Positions 41,707-50,203 of a DNA stretch of 64,000 nucleotides are shown in pieces. The notes beneath the pieces were generated by a model. The model saw nothing but the letters and a program-made list of their open reading frames with translations. It did not search any database and had not been told where the DNA came from. A program made the position numbers and the translations under genes. Position 1 is the first letter of the stretch, and each line of letters opens with the position of its first letter. Location of the stretch: positions 1,302,001-1,366,000 of the forward strand of contig OZ253453.1 in the NCBI GenBank assembly GCA_965261455.1, read 5' to 3'. The DNA comes from DAOUKH01 sp965261455 (lineage in GTDB: Bacteria; Chloroflexota; Dehalococcoidia; SHYB01).

Positions 41707-42573
41707 TCACGCCACGGGCTCGTTCAGGAACTCGACGATGCCCGCTGCCAGCTCCGATGCGTCCAGGTAGGCGGTGAACTCCGTGCCCCCAGGGGCAATG
41801 ACGCTGCGTGCCCCGGGAACCCGTGCGACGGCCCGGTCGTGATTCACGCGAAGGGGATCGAGCTCGCCGCTCCACACCATCGTGGGCGCGCGGACCTCCT
41901 CGAGCCGGCCGAAGATGTCGTAATCCCAGATCGCGTCATAGATCGCCGCGGTGTTCTTGCCCGCGAGCAGCTTCGCGAGCACCTCCTCTTGGACAAGCCA
42001 GAGAGCCTGCTCGTCGAGGGGGCTGGAGAAGGCTTCCATGGCCTTGCCCATATCGCTGATGGTGTGCCAGGTTTCGCTGAGGTGGACGCCGTCCTCACGT
42101 AATGGCTCCGAGCTAAAGTAGTTGCGCAACCGCGGCACCATTCGCACCAGCTCGTCCCGCGACTCGTCGAAGTGCGGGATTCCGTTGAGCATGAGTTTGG
42201 CGACCCGCTCCGGATAGGCGGCCGCCAGTTCAACGGCGATCGACGCTCCGGTGTGGTGACCGTAGAGGCTCGCGCGGTCGATGTCCAAGGCGTCCATGAA
42301 CGAGACGAAGCACCGCGCATAGTCGGCCACGGTGGGCGATGCCTCGGGAGGCGGGTCGGACATGCCGAACCCCGGCGTGTCGACGGCGAGGCAAAGGCAA
42401 TGCCGAGCCAGCTCCGGCATCATCCGGTTCCAGGTCGCGGACCAGCCTGCGGAATGGTGCAGAAGGATCAGAGCCTCACCTTCGCCCGCGTGCGTGTAGT
42501 GGACCTGACCGCGGCGCGTCGCCGCGTAGGCCCTGCGTATGACGGGAGCTCCGCTCGGGTTCATGGCCTGCAA
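41707..42573 (-). CDS. Alpha/beta hydrolase with GHHTG elbow, paralog 1
   Basis: 288 residues. RRGQVHYTHAGEGEALILLH, HSAGWSATWNRMMPELARHC, VDTPGFGMSDPPPE and SLYGHHTGASIAVELAAAYP show the fold. The nucleophile elbow is GHHTG, with His where Ser/Asp/Cys is expected. The late acid strand is MVWSGELDPLRVNHDRAV. No clear terminal catalytic His follows at the usual place (GGTEFTAYLD). Divergent from the methyltransferase at 42769. Confidence 0.85.
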   Translation of the reverse strand: MQAMNPSGAPVIRRAYAATRRGQVHYTHAGEGEALILLHHSAGWSATWNRMMPELARHCLCLAVDTPGFGMSDPPPEASPTVADYARCFVSFMDALDIDRASLYGHHTGASIAVELAAAYPERVAKLMLNGIPHFDESRDELVRMVPRLRNYFSSEPLREDGVHLSETWHTISDMGKAMEAFSSPLDEQALWLVQEEVLAKLLAGKNTAAIYDAIWDYDIFGRLEEVRAPTMVWSGELDPLRVNHDRAVARVPGARSVIAPGGTEFTAYLDASELAAGIVEFLNEPVA

Positions 42574-42720
42574 CGTCGACTCCTCGGATCGCGCCGGGAC
42601 GCGAAGTATGGACGGGCGCCCCGATGAGCTCGCTTCGCCGCCCTACAAGGGGAGTTGGCGCGGTCTCCTTCGGTCGGGAAGGCCCGTCGAACGAGACTCG
42701 TTCCTGGTCCATCCGTCCTA

Positions 42721-42726
42721 TAGAAT
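42721..42726 (+). promoter_or_regulatory. -10-like TAGAAT before methyltransferase
   Basis: TATAGAAT followed by GCGACC lies 43 nt before the ATG. Matching boxes with a similar downstream GCCGAC-type motif lie at 46178-46183 and 48263-48268 before other module genes. No clear -35 hexamer is visible. Confidence 0.4.
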
Positions 42727-42768
42727 GCGACCATTCCAGCCGCTACGGGGCCACTGCCAAGGGGGCCG

Positions 42769-43845
42769 ATGATGACGTCCACACCTCGCATCGACAACGA
42801 GAAGCTCGGTCGGTTCATGATCAAGGTCAGTGCGGGGCTGAGCGCTACGATGGTCATGCAATTGTGCATCATTGGCGACCGTCTGTCTCTTTTCAAGGAC
42901 CTCGTCGAGCAGGGGAGCGCCACCCACGTCGAGTTTGCGGCCCGCAACCAGATCCATGAGCGCTATGCCCTGGAATGGCTGAGCGCCATGGCCGCCGCTG
43001 AGTACGTGGACTACGATCCGTCTAGCGGCGCTTTCACCCTCCCGCCGGAGCACGCTGCGGTCCTCGCTGACGAGGGCGGCCCGATGTTCATGAGCGGCAT
43101 TTTCGAGATGATGCCCGCCCTCTCCTCGGCCATCGAGCAAATCACGGCAGCCTTCAGAACAGGGGGCGGTGTGCCCAAGAGCCACTACGATGAGTACTAC
43201 TGGTCAGGGATGGAGCGATGTAGCATCAGGTGGTACAACCACCAGATGCTCCGTGAGTGGGTCCACCGGCTGCCGGCAGTCGAGGCGAAGCTCAGCGAGG
43301 GGGGGCTGGCCGCCGACATCGGTTGCTCCCGAGGCCAGGCTCTTATCAAGCTGGCGGAGGCCTTCCCCAAGTCGCGATTCGTCGGGTTCGATATCTATGG
43401 GCCCAACCTCGACGCCGCCCGGGCAAGTGCGGAGGCGGCGGGCGTCGCGGACAGGACCGAGTTTAGGCTCGTTGAGGCCGCCAGTGGACTCGCGTCCGAG
43501 AAGTATGACCTCATCCTCTGCGCCGACGCGCTCCACGAGTTCACCGACGTTCCCGGAACCCTGAAGGCTGTCCGCTCGTCCCTCAATCCGGCCGGTGTCT
43601 TTCTGTTGCAAGAGGTGAACTTGGCGGGGAGCCTGGAGGAGAATATCTCCCCTTGGGGGGCCATGTTCTACTCGGCAAGCGTGCTCTTTTGCCTGCCGGA
43701 CAACCTCCAGGGCGGAGGCGAAGGCCTCGGGAGGCTGGGCCTGCACGACCATAAGGTACGCGAGATCTGTGCCGACGCAGGCTTTGCCCAGGTCGGCCGC
43801 CTTTGGGAGGACAAGGTCAACGTGGTCTTCGACATCAGGCCCTAG
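42769..43845 (+). CDS. Class I methyltransferase, Rv2258c-like, paralog 1
   Basis: 358 residues. An N-terminal winged-helix-like region (FKDLVEQGSATHVEFAARNQ, HERYALEWLSAMAAAEYVDY) precedes a Rossmann domain with motif I LAADIGCSRGQALIKLAEAF, SRFVGFDIYGPNLDAARASA and LCADALHEFTDVPGTLKAVR. The C-terminal part reads FLLQEVNLAGSLEENISPWG. Overall architecture resembles the mycobacterial Rv2258c group; substrate unknown. Two in-frame ATGs are adjacent. Its closest relative in the window is 47085-48152. Confidence 0.85.
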   Translation: MMTSTPRIDNEKLGRFMIKVSAGLSATMVMQLCIIGDRLSLFKDLVEQGSATHVEFAARNQIHERYALEWLSAMAAAEYVDYDPSSGAFTLPPEHAAVLADEGGPMFMSGIFEMMPALSSAIEQITAAFRTGGGVPKSHYDEYYWSGMERCSIRWYNHQMLREWVHRLPAVEAKLSEGGLAADIGCSRGQALIKLAEAFPKSRFVGFDIYGPNLDAARASAEAAGVADRTEFRLVEAASGLASEKYDLILCADALHEFTDVPGTLKAVRSSLNPAGVFLLQEVNLAGSLEENISPWGAMFYSASVLFCLPDNLQGGGEGLGRLGLHDHKVREICADAGFAQVGRLWEDKVNVVFDIRP

Positions 43846-43895
43846 GCCGCCGCGCGGTGCCCTGCTTCCCGCAGGCCGGGGTCCTCACGCTGGGC

Positions 43896-45020
43896 TCAAG
43901 CGATGTGGTAGAGCCCGGCGGCGTTCTCCCCGGCAATCTTTCGTTGCTCGTCTTCGGGGATGCCCGCGAGGATACGGTCCACGAACTCTCGCGACTTGGG
44001 GAAGGTGCTCTCCGCGTGCGGATAGTCGTTGCCCCACATCAGATTCTCGACACCGATGTAGTCGCGAACCCGTATTGCCGCTTCGTCCTCCTGGAAGCTC
44101 ACGAAGCAATTGCGGCGGAAGTGGTCGCTGGGCAAGGCGTCTCCCTCGAAGCGGATCCGGTTCAGGGAGGCGGCCGTCTTGTAGGCCCGGTCCATCGTGT
44201 GCGTGAAGTAGGCCGCCCAGGAAGCTTCAAACTCGATAGCTCCGACCCTGAGTCTGGGATAGCGATCGAAGACGCCCGAGAAGATTATGTCGGCGAGGGA
44301 TTGTCGGACCGCGATCTCCATGTTGACGGTGCTGGAGGGGTCAGCAGTTCCCTTCTTCATCAAGACGCCGGCGGGCATCCCCGGCTTCCAGCGGTTGCTG
44401 AAGAGGTGCAGGCTCAGCGGCACCCCGAGATCCTGAGCGCCGGCCCACAAGGGCTCGTAGCTGGGATCGTGGTATCGGACCACCCCTGCGGCGCTGGGGA
44501 TGCAGGCGCCCACCAAGCCCAGCTTGGCCGTGCGTTCGAGCTCCTCGAGTGCCTCGTCCACATTGTCCACGTTGAGCACCGCGACACCATTGAGTCGCCC
44601 AGGGTACGCCCTACAAAATTCGGCCAGCCAGTTGTTGTAGGCGCGGAATATTGCTGAGACCAGATCGCCGGCCGGGAGCATGTACGCCGTCAAGGTCACG
44701 GAAGGGTAGATGACGTCGGCGTGGACGCCGTCCCGATCGAGGTCCCTGGCGTGGGCATGCGGGTCGCGGCCGCCCGGTGGGATGTCCTCGGCCCGTCCAT
44801 AGTGCGTTATTTGCGTTCGATCTTCGAACCGCACCCCGGCCTGGCCGACGGAGCCGAAGGTGCCAATGGGCACGTCGCCGTCGGCGATCCATTGGTCTCG
44901 GGCTTCTTCGCGTACGACGTGGGGCGCCCGCTCCCTGAAGGCCGGCTCGATCCACGCCTCCCAGAGGTCGCGCGGCTCAACCACGTGTGAATCGGACGAG
45001 ATCAGTCTGTAAGCGTTCAC
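43896..45020 (-). CDS. ACMSD-like amidohydrolase, paralog 2
   Basis: 374 residues from GTG 45020, which is preceded by GAGGGGGG. The frame upstream is Arg/Pro-rich and unconserved. YRLISSDSHVVEPRDLWEAW opens the barrel; GVFDRYPRLRVGAIEFEASW and LMWGNDYPHAESTFPKSREF carry the later motifs, with Asp in NDYPH. Metal motif DSH. It belongs to the first copy of the four-gene module with 41707, 42769 and 45254. Confidence 0.88.
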   Translation of the reverse strand: MNAYRLISSDSHVVEPRDLWEAWIEPAFRERAPHVVREEARDQWIADGDVPIGTFGSVGQAGVRFEDRTQITHYGRAEDIPPGGRDPHAHARDLDRDGVHADVIYPSVTLTAYMLPAGDLVSAIFRAYNNWLAEFCRAYPGRLNGVAVLNVDNVDEALEELERTAKLGLVGACIPSAAGVVRYHDPSYEPLWAGAQDLGVPLSLHLFSNRWKPGMPAGVLMKKGTADPSSTVNMEIAVRQSLADIIFSGVFDRYPRLRVGAIEFEASWAAYFTHTMDRAYKTAASLNRIRFEGDALPSDHFRRNCFVSFQEDEAAIRVRDYIGVENLMWGNDYPHAESTFPKSREFVDRILAGIPEDEQRKIAGENAAGLYHIA

Positions 45021-45253
45021 GACCCCCCTCAACGCAGATCCGATGCTTTCCCTTTTCGGCCACCTTGCCCCTTGAAGAGGGGCCTCTACTCTGGGCGGGA
45101 GTCTAGTCCCAGCCCTAGGGGTCGTCAAACGTCCGAGCTTCACCGACCTCGGGAAGCTGGGCCTGGCCACCACGCAGCCAAGGAACTGTGTTGCTCACGC
45201 CGTTTCGCCACGGTGTCAAATGACTCCGGCACCGTGGAGCCCCAGCCGGCGGG

Positions 45254-46000
45254 CTAAAAGTCCCGCAACAAGCGGCCGCAGCCGTAGACCTTGTCCTCGA
45301 TGCCGTTATCACGCAGGGCCATCCACCACGTGGCGGCGTTGATAGCAATGACGGGCTTGCGCAGCCAACGCTCGGCCTCATCCGCCAACTGCACCATACT
45401 CACGTTGGTTCCGACCTGCACGAGCGCCTCGGTTCCATCCACGTTGACCTCTTGCAAGGCGTCGCGCAGGGTCTCTTCCTCCACGTAGGCAATCGAGACT
45501 GGGGACGGGCAGCGGAGTCCCTTGATAGCCACGACCTCAACGCCAACGTCGTTGAAGAACCGCACGACGTTCTCATCGCCGTTGGGCTGGTAGGGGGTGA
45601 CGACGCCGACGCGGGTGACGCCATAGTGCTTGAGCGCTCTTTCGCAAGCTTCCGCACCCGTCGCGACTCCCAAGCCGCCCGCCCAGTCCTGCATACGCTC
45701 CACTAGCTGCCGGTTCCCCTCGGCGCCGCCCCAGAACGTCTCGGCGCTCATGCCCATGATCAGGTAGTCCGGTTCGCAGGTCAGCACTCGCTCAAAGGCG
45801 CTGCGCATCTCGGCGCGTATGCCTTCGAGGAACCGCTCGACGGCGTCGCTGCTGCTCAGGTCCGCTGTCGGCGTGAAGATTCGCGAGAAGTGCGCGGTAA
45901 CACCGGGGACTGTCATCCGGTAGTAGTCCGGCGAAACGATCGTGTTCGTGCTCGGCGCCAAGACCCCGAACTTCTTTCGCCAACCTAGCGCGTCCGACAT
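45254..46000 (-). CDS. Asp/Glu racemase-superfamily protein (maleate isomerase/AMDase-like), paralog 1
   Basis: 248 residues: GWRKKFGVLAPSTNTIVSPD, DYLIMGMSAETFWGGAEGNR, VGVVTPYQPNGDENVVRFFN and ALVQVGTNVSMVQLADEAER, then KPVIAINAATWWMALRDNGI. Layout matches maleate cis-trans isomerase and arylmalonate decarboxylase. The two catalytic cysteines of the family (CTS and SCTN positions) are replaced by Met/Ser and Gly. A non-standard mechanism or a different reaction is implied. Confidence 0.82.
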   Translation of the reverse strand: MSDALGWRKKFGVLAPSTNTIVSPDYYRMTVPGVTAHFSRIFTPTADLSSSDAVERFLEGIRAEMRSAFERVLTCEPDYLIMGMSAETFWGGAEGNRQLVERMQDWAGGLGVATGAEACERALKHYGVTRVGVVTPYQPNGDENVVRFFNDVGVEVVAIKGLRCPSPVSIAYVEEETLRDALQEVNVDGTEALVQVGTNVSMVQLADEAERWLRKPVIAINAATWWMALRDNGIEDKVYGCGRLLRDF

Positions 46001-46177
46001 GAGATGCCTCCTCGCCCTGACTTTCGTCTTCGCGCCGCGCCGTAGCCCTGCCGACGGGTCCCGCCGCAGGCCTCCGTGGGGTGCGATAGTACCATGCCCG
46101 TCCGCAGCCTGAGGGGCTCTCGCGTCGCCGTTCTTCAGGCACGGTTACGCGATACTGTTGCGAACCGGTCACTCATG

Positions 46178-46183
46178 TAGAAT
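46178..46183 (+). promoter_or_regulatory. -10-like TAGAAT before hydrolase-methyltransferase pair
   Basis: TGTAGAATGTGCCGACCCC lies 38 nt before the ATG of the alpha/beta hydrolase. The GCCGACC after the box is shared with TATGATGCCGACC at 23802. The -35 region is unclear. Confidence 0.4.
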
Positions 46184-46215
46184 GTGCCGACCCCACGGCA
46201 CGAGGAGGCGCACCG

Positions 46216-47088
46216 ATGAGTCCAGCGACCAGTGAGTCGGCGAGGATCGAGCGGGCCTATGCCGAAACGCCCTTCGGTCAGGTCCACTATCGCCACTGCG
46301 GTGAGGGCGAGCCGGTGGTGTTCCTTCACCAGTCGGCGGCGTGGTCAGCGACCTGGGAGTGGCTACTTCCCAAAGTGAGCAAGGAGTTCCGGTGTTTCGC
46401 TCCGGACACGCCGGGTTTCGGGATGTCGGACCCGCCGCCTATGGACAAGCCGCTTGCCAGCGATTACGCGCGCATCATTGTCGCGTTTATGGACACCGTC
46501 GGTCTTGAGAAAGCCAGTGTGGTGGGGCATCACACCGGCGCCTCTATCGCGGTGGAAATCGCCGCGGCGTTCCCGGACCGAGTCGACAAGCTGATCGTCA
46601 ACGGCGTACCGGTGTACAACGAGGACGGGGTAACCCAGGAAGACATTCTGAACAAATCGCCGAGGCTGCGCCGATGGTTCGCCAAACTCCCGTTGCAGGA
46701 AGACGGCAGCCACTTGGTCGAAGCATGGAACACCATCAACGACATGGCCACGGCGGGGGAGGCCTTCGATCGGCCCTACGACGACCAGGCCAAGGAGCTG
46801 GTCCACCACGAGGTGCTTGCCAAGCTGATGTCGGGAGACGCCGGCAAGGACGCCTATCACATGGTCTTCTCGATGGACATCCTGCAACGGCTGGGGGATG
46901 TCGCGGCGCCGACGTTGATTTGGACCGGGGTGAAGGACCCGCTCTTTCCAAACCACCATCGGGCGGTCGAGCGGGTGAAACATGTCAAGTCCATCGAGGG
47001 ATCGGGCGGTACGTATTTCACGGCCCACCTGGACGCAGAGTTCGCCGCCAGGACTATCGTTGATTTCCTCACCGACCCAGGGGTATGA
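46216..47088 (+). CDS. Alpha/beta hydrolase with GHHTG elbow, paralog 2
   Basis: 290 residues, close to 41707-42573: FGQVHYRHCGEGEPVVFLHQ, SAAWSATWEWLLPKVSKEFR, DTPGFGMSDPPPMDKPLASD and VVGHHTGASIAVEIAAAFPD. The elbow is again GHHTG. WTGVKDPLFPNHHRAVERVK carries the late Asp. Its stop overlaps the start of the methyltransferase (ATGA), so the two are translationally coupled. GAGGAGG lies upstream of the ATG. Confidence 0.87.
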   Translation: MSPATSESARIERAYAETPFGQVHYRHCGEGEPVVFLHQSAAWSATWEWLLPKVSKEFRCFAPDTPGFGMSDPPPMDKPLASDYARIIVAFMDTVGLEKASVVGHHTGASIAVEIAAAFPDRVDKLIVNGVPVYNEDGVTQEDILNKSPRLRRWFAKLPLQEDGSHLVEAWNTINDMATAGEAFDRPYDDQAKELVHHEVLAKLMSGDAGKDAYHMVFSMDILQRLGDVAAPTLIWTGVKDPLFPNHHRAVERVKHVKSIEGSGGTYFTAHLDAEFAARTIVDFLTDPGV

Positions 47089-48152
47089 GCGAAACCAGCT
47101 TCGACCAAGAGAAGTTCACCCGCATGTTAAGCCGGGTGAGCGAGGACCTCAGTGGAACGCTGGTGATGCAACTGTGCTTCATCGGCGACCAGTTGGGGCT
47201 GTTCAAGGACCTCGCGGAGCGCGGCCCGGCCACGAGCGACCAGTTCGCCGAGCGGAACGGCATCGTTGCGCGCTACGCCCTCGAATGGCTGAGCGCCATG
47301 GTTGCGGCGCAATACCTAGACTATGACCCAACCGACAGGGTTTTCCGTATGCCCAAGGAGCATGCGCCGGTGCTCGCGGAAGAGGGCAGCGCCAAGTTCA
47401 TGAGCGGCATCTTCCAGATGCTGCCGGCGTTACAGACCGGGGCGCCACAGATCATCGAAGCGTTCAAGGAGGGCGGGGGCGTCTCGAAAGAGCACTTCGA
47501 CGACAACTACTGGACAGGGATGGAGCGCTGCACGGGCCGCTGGTACGAGCATCACCTGCTGCCGGACTGGATTGGCCTCCTGCCCGACCTCAAAGCGAAG
47601 CTCGACCGAGGAGGGCGCGTCGCCGACATCGGCTGCGGCCGGGGCCAAGCGCTAATCAAATTGGCCCAGGCTTTCCCCAACGCCCGCTTCGAGGGATTCG
47701 ACGTGTTCGCCCCGTCTATCGGCCGGGCCGAGGCCAACGCCGCCGGCGCGGCCGTCACCGATCGCGTCCGCTTTCAGCGAAAGGACGCCGCGGAGGCGCT
47801 CGACGGCGCCTACGACCTCGTGATCTGCGTTGACGCACTGCACGAGTTCCCCAACATCCCGGCGACGCTGACGAGCATTCGTAACGCGCTGGGCCCCGAC
47901 GGCGTCTTCTTGCTACACGAAGTGAACGTCGGCGAGAAGCTCGAAGACAACATCTCGCCTAGGGGCGCCATGTTCTACTCGGTCAGCGTGCTGTACTGCC
48001 TGAGTGAGAACCTCCGCAGCGGAGGGGAAGGACTCGGCAGGCTTGGACTGCACGAGCAGAAGGTCCGCGAGCTCTGTTCGGCGGCCGGCTTGTCGCGGGT
48101 GCGCCGCCTGTGGGAAGACCCGGTGGACGTGGTCTACGAGATCAGGCGGTAG
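47085..48152 (+). CDS. Class I methyltransferase, Rv2258c-like, paralog 2
   Basis: 355 residues, same architecture as 42769-43845: FKDLAERGPATSDQFAERNG, ARYALEWLSAMVAAQYLDYD, motif I RVADIGCGRGQALIKLAQAF and CVDALHEFPNIPATLTSIRN. Motif I is GCGRG here against GCSRG in paralog 1. It overlaps the hydrolase gene by 4 nt. A GlcG remnant lies convergently right after the stop, matching the arrangement of the decayed copy at 32382-33397. Confidence 0.87.
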   Translation: MSETSFDQEKFTRMLSRVSEDLSGTLVMQLCFIGDQLGLFKDLAERGPATSDQFAERNGIVARYALEWLSAMVAAQYLDYDPTDRVFRMPKEHAPVLAEEGSAKFMSGIFQMLPALQTGAPQIIEAFKEGGGVSKEHFDDNYWTGMERCTGRWYEHHLLPDWIGLLPDLKAKLDRGGRVADIGCGRGQALIKLAQAFPNARFEGFDVFAPSIGRAEANAAGAAVTDRVRFQRKDAAEALDGAYDLVICVDALHEFPNIPATLTSIRNALGPDGVFLLHEVNVGEKLEDNISPRGAMFYSVSVLYCLSENLRSGGEGLGRLGLHEQKVRELCSAAGLSRVRRLWEDPVDVVYEIRR

Positions 48153-48153
48153 C

Positions 48154-48240
48154 TCAAAGGGCTTCGGCAGCGGCGTCGGCGATGTCCACGTCGGCGCCGC
48201 CCACGCTCCCTCGTCCATGCGTCCGAAAGCGGTGAACACC
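48154..48240 (-). pseudogene. GlcG-family remnant with internal deletion
   Basis: Reverse-strand text TAFGRMDEG (as in IAFGRMDEG of 32996-33397) runs directly, with a frame change, into GGADVDIADAAAEAL and a stop. These are the middle and the very end of the family; about 65 residues between them and the N-terminus are gone. It occupies the same position relative to the intact methyltransferase as the intact GlcG gene does to the decayed one. Confidence 0.8.
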
Positions 48241-48262
48241 GGACGCGCCTAAAGCGCCATGC

Positions 48263-48268
48263 TAGAAT
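48263..48268 (+). promoter_or_regulatory. -10-like TAGAAT before amidohydrolase paralog 3
   Basis: GCTAGAATTGCGCCGACGC lies 46 nt before the ATG. It resembles the boxes at 42721 and 46178. The reverse-strand TAGAATTGGCCG before the GlcG gene at 33428 is also similar. Confidence 0.4.
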
Positions 48269-48308
48269 TGCGCCGACGCTGCCTACCGCAGCGGCTTGGA
48301 GGTCACCC

Positions 48309-49427
48309 ATGTACACAGGGAGACTTATTTCATCCGACGATCACGTGTTTGAACCCATCGACCTCTGGACTACTCGCACCGACAAAGCCTATCTCGACAG
48401 GGCGCCGCACATCGTGCGTGAGCCGGAGGAGGACTGGTGGGTCTGCGGAGAACAAAAGCTCATGAGCCTCGGGCCCGGCACTCAAACGGGGCTGCGGTTT
48501 GAAGACCCCGAGAAGATTCGGTTCACCGGGCAACTCGAAAACATCCGCAAGGGCGGCTACATTCCTGACGAGCGGATCAAGGACATGGACCAAGACGGCA
48601 TCGAGGCAGGCATCTCTTATCCCAGCGTTGGCCTCTCCCTCTACAACCTCCAAGATTCCGACCTCCTCACCGTCCTGCTTCGCGCCTACAACGGTTGGGT
48701 CGCCGAATTCGCGGCCGCGTACCCCAAACGCCTCAAGGCCGTGGGACTGCTCAACGTCGACGATATTCCGTCAGCCGTAGAGGAGCTCACCCGCATTCAC
48801 AAGCTGGGCCTCGTCGGCGCCATGATCACCACCTATCCCACGGAAGGCCGCAGCTACCACCTCCCCGATTACGATCCCTTGTGGACGGCGGCGGAAGACC
48901 TGGGCATGCCGCTAGGCTTGCATTTCGGGACCAACCGCCCCGGGCCCGGCCAGCAATTCGACAAACCTCTACTGCTCCGCCCTTCGTTCGTGGCCAATAT
49001 CGACCACTGGGTCAGGGTATCGCTGGCGGATATGATCTTCAGCGGCGTGTTCGAGCGGCATCCCAAGCTCCTGGTCGGGTCAATCGAGCAGGAGGTATCC
49101 TGGGCGCCGCATTTTCTGGAGCGCATCGACTACACGTATCTCTATCGGCCCAAGAAACCGGGCCGGTACGTCTTCAAAGACGCCATGAAACCCAGCGATT
49201 TCTTCCACCGCAATTGCTTCATCAGCTTCCAGCAGGACGCCATCGGCGTGCGGAACCGCCAATACATCGGCGTCGATAACCTCCTCTGGGGCTCCGACTA
49301 TCCGCACATCGAATCGACCTTCCCCCGCAGCCGCGAGATCATCGGAGAGACCCTCGAAGGCTGCACCGAGGACGAGAAGGCGAAGATCGTCTGCGACAAC
49401 GCGGCGAGAATCTACCACTTGAACTGA
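48309..49427 (+). CDS. ACMSD-like amidohydrolase, paralog 3
   Basis: 372 residues: RLISSDDHVFEPIDLWTTRT, GGYIPDERIKDMDQDGIEAG, GVFERHPKLLVGSIEQEVSW and LLWGSDYPHIESTFPRSREI. First metal motif DDH. GGAGG precedes the ATG. It is 14 nt before the isomerase-like gene at 49441, so the pair probably forms an operon within the second module copy. Confidence 0.88.
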   Translation: MYTGRLISSDDHVFEPIDLWTTRTDKAYLDRAPHIVREPEEDWWVCGEQKLMSLGPGTQTGLRFEDPEKIRFTGQLENIRKGGYIPDERIKDMDQDGIEAGISYPSVGLSLYNLQDSDLLTVLLRAYNGWVAEFAAAYPKRLKAVGLLNVDDIPSAVEELTRIHKLGLVGAMITTYPTEGRSYHLPDYDPLWTAAEDLGMPLGLHFGTNRPGPGQQFDKPLLLRPSFVANIDHWVRVSLADMIFSGVFERHPKLLVGSIEQEVSWAPHFLERIDYTYLYRPKKPGRYVFKDAMKPSDFFHRNCFISFQQDAIGVRNRQYIGVDNLLWGSDYPHIESTFPRSREIIGETLEGCTEDEKAKIVCDNAARIYHLN

Positions 49428-49440
49428 TCGGCCTAGTCCA

Positions 49441-50184
49441 ATGCCCGACGCTCTCGGTTGGCGGAAGAAGTTCGCGGTGTTGGTGCCGAGCACCAACACC
49501 ATCGTCGAACCCGAGACCTACCTGATGGCCGTTCCCGGGGTGACCGCCCACGCCTCCCGTATCTTTTGCCCGGTGCCGGATCTGAGCAGCAACGACGCCA
49601 ACGTTCGTTTCCTCGAACAGATTCGCGCCAATATTCAGGAGGCCATCGACCGCGCCGTTACCTGCGAGCCCGACTATATGATCATGGGCCTCAGCGCCGA
49701 GACCTTCTGGGGCGGCAAGGAGGGCTGTGAAGCCCTCAAACGGCGGCTGAAGGACATGAGCGGCCTTGACGTCGCGACCGGCGCCGAGTCGTGCGAGCGG
49801 GCCTTGCAAGCCCTCGGCGCGAAGCGTATCGCCATCCTTTCGCCGTACCAGGCCAATGGCGACGAGCAGGTCTTGAAGTTCTTCGCCGACGTTGGCGTAG
49901 ACGTCAAGCGCATACACGGCCTGCGCATGCACAACGCCGTATCGATAGCGCATGTTCAGGAAGCCGCGGTCCGCGCCGCCTTCCAGGCGGTCGATGGCGA
50001 CGACGTGGACGCCTTGGTCCAAGTGGGAACGAATCTCGCCTGCGTCGAGCTTGCCGACACCGCCGAGCGCTGGCTTGGCAAGCCAGTCATCGCGATCAAC
50101 GCCTCGACGTGGTGGATGGCGCTGCGTGACAACGGCATCGACGACAAAGTCTACGGCTGCGGCCGGCTGCTCCGAGAGTACTAG
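49441..50184 (+). CDS. Asp/Glu racemase-superfamily protein (maleate isomerase/AMDase-like), paralog 2
   Basis: 247 residues, near-duplicate in layout of 45254-46000: GWRKKFAVLVPSTNTIVEPE, DYMIMGLSAETFWGGKEGCE, IAILSPYQANGDEQVLKFFA and ALVQVGTNLACVELADTAER. Cysteines exist elsewhere (EGCEAL, LACVEL, YGCGRL) but not at the two catalytic positions. One of these shifted cysteines (TNLAC) is four residues after the usual site and is absent from the other paralog. Confidence 0.82.
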   Translation: MPDALGWRKKFAVLVPSTNTIVEPETYLMAVPGVTAHASRIFCPVPDLSSNDANVRFLEQIRANIQEAIDRAVTCEPDYMIMGLSAETFWGGKEGCEALKRRLKDMSGLDVATGAESCERALQALGAKRIAILSPYQANGDEQVLKFFADVGVDVKRIHGLRMHNAVSIAHVQEAAVRAAFQAVDGDDVDALVQVGTNLACVELADTAERWLGKPVIAINASTWWMALRDNGIDDKVYGCGRLLREY

Positions 50185-50203
50185 CGAACGCGGCGCGGCG
50201 CCG

